DNA from: Agrypnia vestita
Taxonomy: Eukaryota > Arthropoda > Insecta > Trichoptera > Phryganeidae
NCBI GenBank assembly: GCA_016648135.1
Contig: JADDOH010005025.1
Coordinates: 1 to 64,000, forward strand
Length of the DNA: 64,000 bases
Direction of reading: 5' to 3'
Shown here: one piece after another, positions 12,012 to 23,300 of the stretch
Position numbering within the stretch: the stretch's first letter is position 1
Layout of the letters: each line of letters starts with the position of its first letter
The notes under the pieces: generated by a model
Told to the model about the DNA's origin: nothing
The model's input: the letters and a program-made list of their open reading frames with translations, nothing else
The model's database searches: none
Position numbers and translations under genes: made by a program

Positions 12012-12817
12012 TATGTCAATATCAGGTAAGATAGTGTTAGAAATAGTGTCGCGATCTTTCTATAACAAAGGCATCAATTAACTTTCATCAAAATACCAAA
12101 ATTACATTGACAAAAATGACCAATACTTAGATTAATTTAATAGATAATTTTTATAAAAAAAAATGAATATTTCTATACCAAACAGCAATTTCATAGGTAA
12201 GGACCTGATATAAATTGACTGACCCATAAATAAATCAATAGACGTGAAGAAAATCTCATTTTATTGAGAAGAAAACCAATAAAAGATATGAATAAATAGA
12301 GAGCCTGATTGTATCTTATTCTGATCCCTGCGGCAAAACAATTACAGTTTTAATCTCGGAATCTTAGCATCCGTTGTTTGTGGGTCAAGGACGACTTCTA
12401 GAAGAGCGAGACATTTAAAGCCTTAGTAACTAAGATGGAAATCAAATACAATTAGGGACTTACTATAACTGCTAACATTTCTTTACGGCTTGTGTAAGCT
12501 GATGAGATTTTTCTTGGAGACTTCTCTCGAAAGCGCACGAAGGGCAGAATAGATTTGAGAGCGAAGCAAACTATGATTCACCCCGGGTGTATTTTTCACA
12601 CAAAATTGAATGATGTTGTGAATAAAGTACAATTATTTAGTATACATTTTGTGCTATTCTGAAAATAGCAATATTGGGATGTCAGATCATTATCCCAACA
12701 CTTAACAGACGAAAATTAAAATAAAAAATAAACGAGACCTAGGTATACGTCTGTATTCGGTGTTCGTCGTACTCAAATAAGAAGATTTGTATATTTTCAC
12801 GTATCTCTTTCAAAGTA

Positions 12818-13160
12818 CTTACTTACTTACTTACCATCACGCCGTTTCCCCATAGGGGTAAGCAGGGAGGATAGAGTGCCATACTCTTCTGTCCTGACAT
12901 ACAACTTTCGCTTCATCTATATTCATACATCTTCGCATGCAAGCTCGACGGTTGTTGAGGCTTCTTACAGGACCATCTTCCAGTATCTGGTTAATCTGGT
13001 CTTGCCACGTCTTCCGTGGTCGCCCTTTCTTTCTGGCGCCGTCAACACTTGCATTATATATCTTTCTTACCATTCTTTCCTCGTTCATTCGCTCAACATG
13101 CCCAAACCAACTGAGCGACAATTAAATGCCTTTATTTGCGATGTCTGATTTCTCCGGTCT
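12818..13160 (-). mobile_element. Non-LTR retrotransposon 3' end with ORF C-terminus
   Basis: The minus frame at 12837-13121 has WFGHVERMNEERMVRK, then KKGRPRKTWQDQINQ, and ends near HSILPAYPYGETA. The GHVERM...GRPRxTWxDxI block is a hallmark of the C-terminal end of many insect non-LTR reverse transcriptases. The (CTTA)n run at 12818-12834 is the inverted GTAA-type tail. A close copy lies on the plus strand at 41960-42285 and a decayed one at 20770-21290. All are 5'-truncated. Confidence 0.75.
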
Positions 13161-13759
13161 TATCTGGCGCAAACGTAACCTCACAATTCTCATGTTTCGA
13201 CTAAAATTACATCAAATACCTAAGTACAAATGCTGTATTTAAAACTTATAGAAAAAATATTAATTCATATGTACTTAATAATTTCTTCTCCCACTCCGTC
13301 CTGATGTAAAATAACTGCAAATTTGTCATTGTCGAGTTGGACCATAGAAAAGAGATATATTGTTGGACTCTATTTATAATTGACGTTTGAAGGATAACCG
13401 TCATGTACTTCTTTCTCCCTTTGACCACAGATTCCGTACTTTTCAAAACTAGACAAGATGAAACATCCAGTTTTTAAGATAATATATTATTTCTTCGAAT
13501 ATTTATTTTATTATGAATAAAAATTGTTTTATATTTAAGCAAAATAACTCATTTATGAGCACATTACTTATTTAGACCACAATGAGAATTGTTGTTGTTA
13601 TTTTTAAGTGGTATTATTTTTATATTATTATTTTGTTAATTTTAAGCAGTAACCCGTAATTTGTGTTCAAAGTAAAATAAGTTAATAAATACTTATCTTT
13701 AACGATGGGACGATAGTGGGGATAAAAAATGGGACGGAATTTGGGAGAAATGTTGTCAG

Positions 13760-13945
13760 GTTTTCACGGCCGTTCAGAGTCTTCTGCGTGTAGTTTTCTG
13801 GGATATTCTGCCGTGTATATGTGACTTCTCTGGCCAACGATTCGGATCCCACTGCAGAGTCCATCATCAGGGGTGATGCGCAATGTGTGTTTCATCCGAA
13901 ACGTCAGCCAGAGAGGTTAGATATACACGGCAGAATATCCCAAAA
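13760..13945. mobile_element. Head-to-head pair of Penelope-type terminal fragments
   Basis: On the minus strand (13873 down to 13770) and the plus strand (13880-13945) the same series occurs: a GATCCGAA(A/T)CG word, GGCCAGAGA, AGATATACACGGCAGAATAT (ACATATACACGG on the minus copy), CCCAGAAAAC. The same series is found at 15048-15135. In the minus copy CTGATGA (13864-13870) is followed by a stem and GAATC, so the hammerhead-like core is mutated (GAAAC expected). The plus copy lacks CTGATGA. The inverted-pair layout fits Penelope-like element termini. Confidence 0.5.
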
Positions 13946-15039
13946 GAAATATGGGATATCTCATGGTTGACACCCACCAATAATATTGACCAATTTGTGA
14001 TGCGTTGGGGTCCATGCATTGATGTAGAGGGTTTTGAGTTCTCGAAAAGAAATTAATAAGTCCACACAGTTACCTAGGAGTAGAATAAAATAAAACGCTA
14101 AAAATTATTTTGGAATATACGAGAATTTTCGTACTACTAATAAGTTAACCTAACTTAATCTTAACTAAGCGAACCTAACCCAACCTACATGTTATAACGT
14201 TATCCAGATACAGATGATCAGAAATAGAATTTTGAGATAACATGGGTCCTACATAAATATCCGTCAATTGTTCTGAAGTCTGAAGAAAAAGCCATCAATT
14301 TGATAAATCAATGGAATTATGAGAAGATACCCCGTCTGGGTATAAAGTTACGCAAACAGCGTGGGTAGGTATCCACAGTATGTTTTTAAAAAGCATGAAC
14401 TAGATAAAGCCTTAAACTAGATAAATTGTCTATGGATATTTTTTCGCATTTATTTATTTATTTATATCAAAGCCCTTGTGAGCTTTTAAACACAGATATA
14501 GATATGTTTTTTTTTATACATATAACAGCACATAAAAAGAAAACAAAAATAAATATTCGTGATTGTACTCATGTACGTGCGGTAGAAGTAATACTTCAAA
14601 ACTAAAATAAAAACAAAATTGACTGCCTATAAATGAGTTGAAAAAATTTACACTGATCATTGCCAATTATTTTATTGAGATTCATGAAAATAATTAAAAC
14701 TCATACTTACAGAAATGTAACCTCGAATATTTATAATAATTGGGGCAATAACTTTCTTAAAAAACGATCGAAACATTCGTGAACTCGCACGTAAACAGAA
14801 TCTGACAGCCGGCAAGAATCCAATATGGCTTCGTTATTGAGACGTCGTTCCTTCTCAGAAAACGTGTGCCTTTTCAAAAAAAAATTCTACCCACACTTAT
14901 GTTTTATCGATTTTCGGCCAAAAACTGTTTCGTATTCAAATAAAGTTTTCGGCGTGGTGACAAACAAAAACTTTCTTGGTAAAGCCAACTTAAAACAGCT
15001 CTCCTGTAATTTTTTTTTTTGAGATATCTAAGAGATACG

Positions 15040-15135
15040 TCACACCAGCTCTGATGATGAACCCTGCAATGGGATCCGAAACGTCGGCCAGAGAGGTCAG
15101 ATATACACTGCGGAATATCCCAGAAAACTACAAAC
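15040..15135 (+). mobile_element. Penelope-type terminal fragment with hammerhead-like motif
   Basis: CTGATGA at 15051-15057 is followed by an imperfect stem-loop, then GAAAC at 15078-15082 and GTC|GGC. The latter can pair weakly with GCT just before CTGATGA. It continues with GGCCAGAGAGG and the series shared with 13760-13945. The stem II side has mismatches, so this copy is probably damaged. No coding part is attached that I can recognise. Confidence 0.5.
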
Positions 15136-15449
15136 AGAATATTATATTCCGCTGAGAACCACTATTTATAGACAGTGTTGACCTTGGAACCGCGCACTCG
15201 TTGTAAAACTAGGTAATCTAGAACTCATTCGCAAATTATTGTATTTATTGATTTGCAATAGTTTTTATTTTGTATTGAATATTTTTTATACTGTGCATTG
15301 GGTGCGAAACTCAGACAATGACAGTAAGATCTGCGGAGATGCTGGACATACTTAAGGGAAGAGTGCAACTGAAGAATCCTGGCACCCGTGAACGATAACG
15401 AAACAACGACACGCTATATAACATCTTTAAGGCTTCCGAACTCTCTGTA

Positions 15450-15660
15450 CATACTCGACTGAGCAGACTGAGATGAGCGGAGCATGTGCAGAGAATGCCG
15501 TCGTCGCGTATGGAGGATCCTCGAGGAACATCCGGGTGGAAGATGAAGAGTCGGCAGATCTTGGCTGCGTTGAGAAGACGAGGCCAGAAGGGAAGCGGAC
15601 CAAATACTGCGGGTGACAGACATGAAAGTTCGACATGAGCTGTAGAGCCATTGAAGAAGG
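15450..15660 (+). mobile_element. Non-LTR retroelement coding remnant
   Basis: The plus strand reads, with one or more frame breaks, LRWAEHVQRMPSSR followed by EDPREHPGGR, resembling the WxGHVxRM...R block at the C-terminus of non-LTR reverse transcriptases. No tail is clear. It is a short decayed fragment. Confidence 0.45.
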
Positions 15661-15689
15661 AGAAGATTATTTATAATTTATTTTATCGT

Positions 15690-15850
15690 GTTTAACTGTA
15701 AATGGTGCGGATATTTTATACGAACCGTATGTTTTTCCGAGAAACTATTCTCGACGTTTCGTTGAATTCTTATTCAACGGCGGTCTGCCCGCCCTCTACC
15801 ATCCGGTTCGTATAAAATATCCGCAACCAGTTACAGTTAAATATGTCAAA
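15690..15850. mobile_element. Inverted pair of Penelope-type termini (broken hammerhead-like copy)
   Basis: GCGGATATTTTATACGAACCG near 15711 is mirrored by CGGTTCGTATAAAATATCCGC near 15806, giving a palindrome whose arms match the ends of 26935-27140 and 55985-56215. On the minus strand the stem GTTGAAT/ATTCAAC, GAAAC and GTCGAG of the hammerhead-like motif are kept (15750-15780), but CTGATGA is lost. The copy is therefore broken. Confidence 0.6.
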
Positions 15851-16095
15851 TGACCTTAATAACAACCTTAACTCTTTATTTTATAATAAAACTATTATTT
15901 ATTACTACTTTATCACAGAAAGTGTATTGTATAACCATGTCAAATAAAAATGTTCAGAAAATAATACTTTGTACTCTAATGTCACTCTAGGACCATCTAT
16001 CAGTGTCAGTAATGACCTGTTGAAGGTATGTTTGTTAAAAACTAAAATAAATTAAAATCGTAATAATTTAAATGACATTTATACCATGTTAGTAT

Positions 16096-16633
16096 TGTTA
16101 CGAAATGGTAAGCAAAAGGAATTGCGTACTGTCCGAATCCCTTGTAATAAGACACTTTAGAACAACACTACGGAAGATTCTAGAACAACACTCTAGAGGA
16201 CGCTTGGAACAGCATAAAAGAGACGGGAATCTTCTTCTAAACACTAGAAAGGAAAATAATCTTCTAGGCGGTTCGAAAAATCAACGTGATTGCGTATATA
16301 TAGCGGGTCTAGGCCACGGTCCGGGAGTTTGTTATGAGATTTCGGTCGGCGCGAACTGAGCCGCGGACGATGACCGGTGTGGAATTTCAGGGCGACAGAT
16401 ATTAAGTGATAATCAAGTGTGCTAGCAAGTGATGAATAAAGTGTTCCCAGCGATAATAAAGTGTTCATAACTGAGTGATAAATAACGAAAGCGTGTGATT
16501 TCAAGAATAGTGCATTAATTTAAGTCATGTTAAATGAATTTATCCATGTAATAATTAGTTAATAATTAATCATTAAATTCATTTCTTAATTTCCAGTGTT
16601 TTCATTTGTCTCCAAAAGCCACGACCCATGACA
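16096..16633 (+). mobile_element. Solo LTR (538 bp) with 4-bp target duplication
   Basis: It starts TGTTACG, ends CATGACA, and is bordered on both sides by GTAT (16092-16095 and 16634-16637). A TATATATA box lies near 16290, as expected for an LTR promoter, and GATAATAAAGTG-type words follow in the R/U5-like half. Related copies are at 17147, 21951, 38560, 48233 and 50361. No internal region is attached, so it arose by LTR-LTR recombination. Confidence 0.8.
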
Positions 16634-17146
16634 GTATATTAATTTTATTTTAAAATACATATGGCTTTATGATTCTAGTAAATTTATGGTAATGCATTGA
16701 AAATATCATTATTCTTTATAAAGAAAATACATTTCATAACATAGTAGTACCATTCAAAACATAAATCATGTTTTGGACTTGTCGAGTTACGATTTTGTTC
16801 AGTATTTTTGGGTTAAATTGTTTCAATGACTTTATCGTCATGTCGTTAAGTGTTTGAAACTTTCAAGAGCTCATAAAACTTCTTGAGCCATCAACGTCGA
16901 CATTAAACCGGTCTGCAGATGTTTTCTTTATAGGCGAAAAGAAAAGGGACATTTTTATTATATTTCGAGTACCAAAATAAAATATAGCAATGGCCACACT
17001 TTTGGCCCCACCTTGCCAATTTTATTTTTGCCGAAAATGATGACATTTTATTATTTTTACCTTTTAACTTGTTTTTGCGTGGGTGAAAAGTAAAAAGCTT
17101 TGTGACGTAATATGTGCGAAAAAAGATTCGGGTTTGTAATATATAA

Positions 17147-17335
17147 TGTCACGGGACGGGAAATTAATTAGCGATTTATTTATTAGTGATTAATTAATTA
17201 TTAAATGAACAAAGTCACTTAAAACTAATTAAACTTAACGCATTTGAATTACTCTATTTCGCAATATATCACTCGTTTATTAACACTTTATTGTCGCCGG
17301 GAACACTTTATATATCGCTCGTAGAATTTTTCGGG
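17147..17335 (-). mobile_element. Truncated LTR, same superfamily as 16096-16633
   Basis: On the minus strand it ends CCCGTGACA. It shares GAGTGATATATT, AAATAG, TTAAGTTTAATT and AAATCGCTAATTAATT with the LTR at 21951-22517. The promoter half is missing or too diverged to follow past about 17335. Confidence 0.6.
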
Positions 17336-17982
17336 CAAAAACTTCACCTTTGTGATGTCTTAGCCTGGGTATTCATCAGACTTGGCCCATGGAGCCTCTT
17401 CTTGTCCTTATATTAATAAAAACCATGAAGGGACGTTTTTCCAATACTGAGAAGACAAAGACGGAATCGCTAAACACCATACTGAAAATTGCGATCCTAA
17501 AATGCTTCGAATGTTAGAAAAGGCGCCGGCCCAAGCATATTATAATTGAAGAGGACTTCTTTGAAAATAAAAATAATATTGATGAGATAATAAATATATT
17601 TTTTAAGAAAAAAAAAGATTTTAGCTCTTGACTTTTACAGCAAAGGCTCCTTTTTTTGTTCATTTGAAATAATAACTATACTAATGTAACATCCATTTTA
17701 AACATTAAAATAATACCTATTTTATGTAGGTACTCACCTGTTACTCCATTTTGTTTTTTTAGGAAATTATTACTGTGTTGCTACTGTAATTTATAAAAAC
17801 ATAGTTAATCTCATATAACTCTGGGGATAAAAAAACATTGAGGCAGACAGGTTTTTCTCTTGGGGTGAACTGGACTGACAATATCACTAAAAATACGAAG
17901 GCTTTAAGATTATATTTGTACGTAAATAGAATATAATTAAGTATAATTTAATAAAGAAAATGATTATACAATATACAGTCTA

Positions 17983-18196
17983 CTAGTTTACTCGCGCGAC
18001 TTCGCACGCGTAAATTTTTAGTAACTTATAGTAGTTAATACACAAATTGATAAAATATTTAGTCATATTTTATGTAGATGTCGTCGCGGACTTTTTAAGA
18101 GAACTTTTTGAGTTCTACAACTTCAGATGAGCAATTTCGGTGATTACCTCCTACATCCAAACTTACAAAATTTACCTTTTTATATATTAGTATAGA
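17983..18196 (-). mobile_element. Short non-autonomous Helitron (214 bp)
   Basis: Read on the minus strand it begins TCTATACTAATATATAAA at 18196 and ends GCGTGCGAAGTCGCGCG...CTAG at 17983. The flanks are A (17982) and T (18197), the expected A/T target. The GC-rich 3' stem precedes CTAG by about ten bases. A second copy of the 5' end lies at 26800-26848. There is no coding capacity. Confidence 0.82.
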
Positions 18197-18373
18197 TAAG
18201 ACCTTACTCCAATTAAAAATTGTGGAAAATTGTGTACTGTTGAAACAATTTAATCAATCTTTGACGAGACAGAAACAACAAAAGAGTACAAATTTCACTT
18301 AATCATGTGATATTTACCTATCTATTGTAAAAAAGTAATAAAGGTGTATATATACCTTTAAAAAAAAATTTAA

Positions 18374-18648
18374 CAATACATATCGTCGCTGTATATATAA
18401 TTAAGCCTATGTGCCGTTCAATACATTCTCAGATGAATGAATCAATTTGTTCATTTTTCATATAAATAATAGAGATATACTAAAAAAACTTTACTGTTCA
18501 TCTGGCAAGTCTGCCTAGTAATTATTTAAAATATTTTTTATAAATCTGGTCTGTGCAATTATTTTTTTAAAACAGTTTCATTCGTTTATCTCAGAATGTA
18601 CTAAAACGGCACATAGGCTTAATTATATATACGGCGACGATATATTGC
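18374..18648. mobile_element. MITE with ~60-bp terminal inverted repeats
   Basis: ATATCGTCG(C/G)GTATATATAATTAAGCC-type sequence continuing into TATGTGCCGTT and TACATTCT(C)AGAT occurs at the left end. It is mirrored at the right end (18590-18645), with a ~150-bp AT-rich centre. No transposase and no clear target duplication are seen, so the superfamily is open. Confidence 0.75.
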
Positions 18649-18856
18649 AATCCTTATACTTTTAATAACATTTTTTTAAACATGCGAAAAGAAATCCGGG
18701 TGTATTGTATATGCTCATAAGCAGTAATGACTGTAAAATTATTTTGATGATTTCTAACGTGATTTAAGATTTTTAGAAATGTAATCCGACAGACATCTTT
18801 TCAAAGGACAATACTTTTTTTTACAATTCATATTCGATAGGCAGCAGTTCTCAATA

Positions 18857-18922
18857 TTTAATATTGTTACATTAGATATATCGAAAGAAGGAATATTGTT
18901 ACATTAGATATATCGAAAGAAG
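18857..18922. repeat. Tandem duplication (~34 bp)
   Basis: AATATTGTTACATTAGATAT followed by ATCGAAAGAAG occurs twice in direct succession. The next ~60 bp (18996-19047) contain an imperfect palindrome built on TTTTTATT..TGATCATTAT. Confidence 0.85.
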
Positions 18923-20254
18923 AGTCATACAGCTTTACGAGCTATAATTACGGGTACCAGATGCAAAAATGAAAAAAAGAAGAATCAAAAAAAGATACAG
19001 TTTTTATTCTGATCATTATAAGATGTCATAATGATCATAATAAAAACTGTCACAATGATCATAAGTTAATGAACTTAAAATAAAAAAATTAATTACATAG
19101 ATTGTTCCATTCCGTCATATTTTTCTGTGTCTTCCTTCTTATTGTGGCAAAAAATACTCAATACCAATAACGATCTTATTAATTATAGTCCAGTCGCGAA
19201 TCCCCTATTTATAGAACAATATTATGTAATTTAATTTTTAAACGCTATTTTTAGCGATTACTACATTTACTGAGACTCCCCCCAGGGGAGAAACTGAACA
19301 TAAAACATAACAACGGCGTATAGTCAGTACTTTCAAGTATACTGTACGTAACTAGAATTGCTACGAAATACATCAAAATAGAATTTATATCTCCAATGTT
19401 TCTATCATAATTAATATCATATTATTCAGGTTAATCAGAAAAATATTAAATTTTACTTTTCTCATGCTTCATTGTACTGACTGCACGCACCTGCACATAG
19501 CACAGTGCTGATACAACATATTTATCGAGTGGGAGGAATGAAATAAAGCTGCAACAATTTTTTTTTTTTATCATAAACGTTAATGAGGAGAAATGTCCTT
19601 TTGGTTGGATAGAGGATTGGATATGATAAATCCAAGCCATGTAAATTTTAGGCTCAAGATCGCTGTTTAGTCTACCACATCAACGATAATGACATAGGAC
19701 AAGCGAGACAATCCAGCTCAAAATTAAACACTAGTTAAAAGCGACAATGAGAAAATATTTATTATTTTACTAACTAAGGATGTTTTCCAACAAACGCCTG
19801 AAGTATTCGCTCGGGTTCCTATTTTTAAAAGAGTTATTTCTGCAAAAGAACGCCATCTTGCGTGCCCGCTTGTTTATTTTGGCTCTGTTACTCGGCGAAT
19901 ATTGAATATGAATAAAACTTATCCACGTGGATTATTTATGTGTACATAAAATGGCTATCTTTGAGGTAATTTGGTCTACTCCATTTGTATACAGTATATA
20001 GGCAAGCCTAATATTGAATTTAGTGACATTGTATTCGTTCATTAGTTCTAATTCAGATGGATTCAAGGACCGCACGTGCGAAGACTAACAATTTCTGTTG
20101 GTCGGGACAACACTAGAATGCTATTTCGGCGAACATATATTTTCCTAAAAACGTGTATTATTCCTTGAATCTACTCCATAAATGGATGGGATATTTGATA
20201 AAGGAATTCATAATTTAATTTAGTAAATTGTTCACGGATATTTTAACTTTGCAG

Positions 20255-20326
20255 AAATCTCCTGGGAAACTCAATCACCGAAATTCCAGACGGAATCTTT
20301 GAAAACCAGAGCAAATTGCAAAAATT
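20255..20326 (+). CDS. GPCR exon: leucine-rich repeat (72 nt)
   Basis: It is bounded by TTTGCAG and GTGAGT. The frame gives NLLGNSITEIPDGIFENQSK and then LQKL, one LRR unit (LxxNxIxxIPxGxFxxxxxLxxL). The exon takes two bases from the previous exon and passes two (TT) to the next, the same phase as the other repeat exons. It is the first exon I can find. Upstream exons must exist because the repeat domain has no cap and no start codon. Confidence 0.88.
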
Positions 20327-23300
20327 GTGAGTATAAAAAGCTTATTATGTTTTTTATTATTATTTGGAAAAGTAACCATTATTTACAATATAAGATAATT
20401 ATACTCAAAATATGCTTCTCATTGAATTTTTCTAGACAAAATATATAAATTTACTTTATAAATATACGATTAATAAATATAAAAAATAATATTTTGAGTT
20501 ATAGAATTAAAAAAATAGCTTTGAAAGCAAGAGAGTAGAAATATTATAATATAATTTGAGACATTTTTTTTTTAAATATTTCTTTTCTATTAAGATATCA
20601 AATATCCATTTATTGATTTTATTGTAAATATGATATATTTTACAAATAAGATGACTTACTGAGAATATACACAAAAATAAATAAATCTTCGGAAAATATA
20701 ACCAAATCTTTATATTACATCATAGTAACAATTAACAGAAACGGTAAGGTGACTTGAATCGTTTAACCCACTCGATAAATTTAAGCAGTTTCCCCGTAGG
20801 GGTAGGCAGAGAGGATCGAACGTCGTATTATTCTATCTTGACACATAACTTTTGCTTCGGCTACATTCATACATCTTCTCATCCATGCTCTACGATTATT
20901 GAGGCGTTAAACAGGGCCTTCTTTCAACACTTGTAATATCTGATCATGCCATATCTTTCACGGACGCCTTCTATTCCTGTTGCCTTCAAGAAACGCCCCA
21001 TATGTTTTCTTGACCATCCTTTACTCACTCGTACGTTCTACGTGACCAAACCATCTCATCACAATTCTCTTTATTCTATCTACAACACTACATTCAGCAT
21101 TATATTCACTTCTAATTTGTTCATTCGTTACTTTATAGATAAACGATTTTTCAAACAAGAGCCTTAGATTTTCCACGCATTTCCACCGGATTCAGTCTAC
21201 TTTCATTCATTTTTGCCAATTCCAGGCCTCACTTCCATACATCAGGGTCGTTCTAATGGCGTTCTAGTGCCAACTCTGGCGTTTAAGATTTAGATTGGCT
21301 AAAATAAGTTGGATGAATATGTAATGGCCAAAGACGCGTACGTATACACGTGTAAGGAGGCACAACATACGCCGACAATCAAACATGGCAGGTTATTGCC
21401 TCCGAAGTAAAGGTCGAAATCAGAACGCTGAATCCGTAAAACGGGCGAAAATGTAAGCCGTACCTATAACCGAGTACACAGGCGACGTATAGCAGAGGAC
21501 ATGAAAAGCAAGGCAACTCACTTTGCTGACCAGACTAAATATTACCCACACGAGCGGCCGAGTAAGACGAAGTCATAATACACCGAGTCCTTTGTTCATG
21601 ACAGCTATAAAAACGGTAGTCTCCAGAGCAGACTATCTCACTTCCACAGTGAACGGCTCGTATAGCGGAAGCCCTCGCCATCATGCCTTCGAAAGTCACG
21701 CTTTCACTTGTAACCTTTGTACCTACTGTATTCATTATAACTTTTGCTTTTGGAATTCAATAAATACTGTAAAACCATCGTGACTTTACATCATCAACGC
21801 CGCTTCAACTCATCCTAAATCGGAGGGCTCATCCACCTCCACAAATATAATTACAAATTAATGAGAATATGCAATTGAATCTCAATATTTTTACGAACTG
21901 TGTGAATATACTAAAAAAGGATTTACGTACTATTTGAAGTCCTGATAATATGTCACATGGAACAACATTATCGTAGAATCTAAAACTGTCTACAATTATC
22001 TACAACCTTCGGAAAACGTCTAAAGATATCTAGAAATGTGTGGAATAACCTAGAAGCGATGAAGACCTCCTCCTAAATATTAAAATAATTTTGAAAGTAC
22101 GAAAATAACAGCATTTGAAGGTACGAAAATAACAGCATATAAATACGGATCTACATGGCGCAGGGAGTTCTGTTTTTGAAAGTTCGTTCAGTACGTAGTA
22201 CGCGTGAAGCGACTAGCCGGGGTGGCCAGTCAAATGATAGATATCGAGCGAAATAATCGGGCGGAGTAGGTACCTAACTGGCGATTCAAATAAATTCGAT
22301 AAATACTACGTGCAAGAACGGAATAATCTAGAAAATTATAAATAAAGTATTAATTTGCGAGTGATATATTAAGAAATAGCGTTTATAAAAAATAGTGTTA
22401 AGTTTCATTTGTGTTAAGTGACTTCGTACATTAAATAATTCATTAATCAGTAATTAATAAATCGCTAATTAATTCCTAGTATTTTCATTCATTCCTCCCT
22501 AGCCACGCCACGTGACAAAATTAAATACCTACATAATCTAATTTGTTTTAGTTATCAAAGATATTAATCTAAAATTGCTATTTACGATGAAATTCTGTTA
22601 AATGTATATAATACATTGAATTTATATCTACTTAAAGTTTATTTTATTTTATGGAATTAATGTTTTTTATGTAAATTTTTCAATTTTCAATTGCAGAATC
22701 CTAGTTTTCGCCGAGATTAAATTATTTACATTAAACATAGCTTTTATATAAATCCCCGCAAATAAGAAAATATGTAAAAAATAAACACTTTAATAACACG
22801 AGAAAACGGATCGCAAACATTTTGGAAACGGTAATCGATTTCAGATTTGATACGAGAGATGAAACGAATGAGTCTGCCTCTACAATACCATAAATTTCCA
22901 ATTCTCTGTGTCTCATTTCGAACATCAAAGTGACATCAATGATTTTGTTATGTTTAATTTGGAATTTTATCTAGAAATGACTACGTCAAGTGAAGCACAA
23001 AATATTTTATGATGTTAATTAAATTCGACAGCTGAATAAGGACTAACGCTGCTTATATTTCAGGATAACGTCGACAAGACAATTTGTTCGAATTTGGAAA
23101 ATTCTGACTCATTCATTTTATTTTATCTGTTTATTTAAATACGGTTTGTGTCTGTTCATCTGTGTGACATATCACGTATCTATCTTCACAATAATTTTTT
23201 ATAATAATTGTCGACCAATATACACCAGAACCAATTAAATATCTGCCATGTTTACGAATACATATATGATTAAATCCTTTTTGATTTTTATAAGTAAATT

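Noticed and set aside
13880..13905. GGGTGATG...CCGAAACGTC on the plus strand as a hammerhead
   Set aside because: CTGATGA is not present and the stem does not pair. It is a broken copy.
14825..15022. 65-codon plus frame (MASLLRRRSFSENV)
   Set aside because: No family features. It ends in an A/T run before a Penelope-type terminal fragment.
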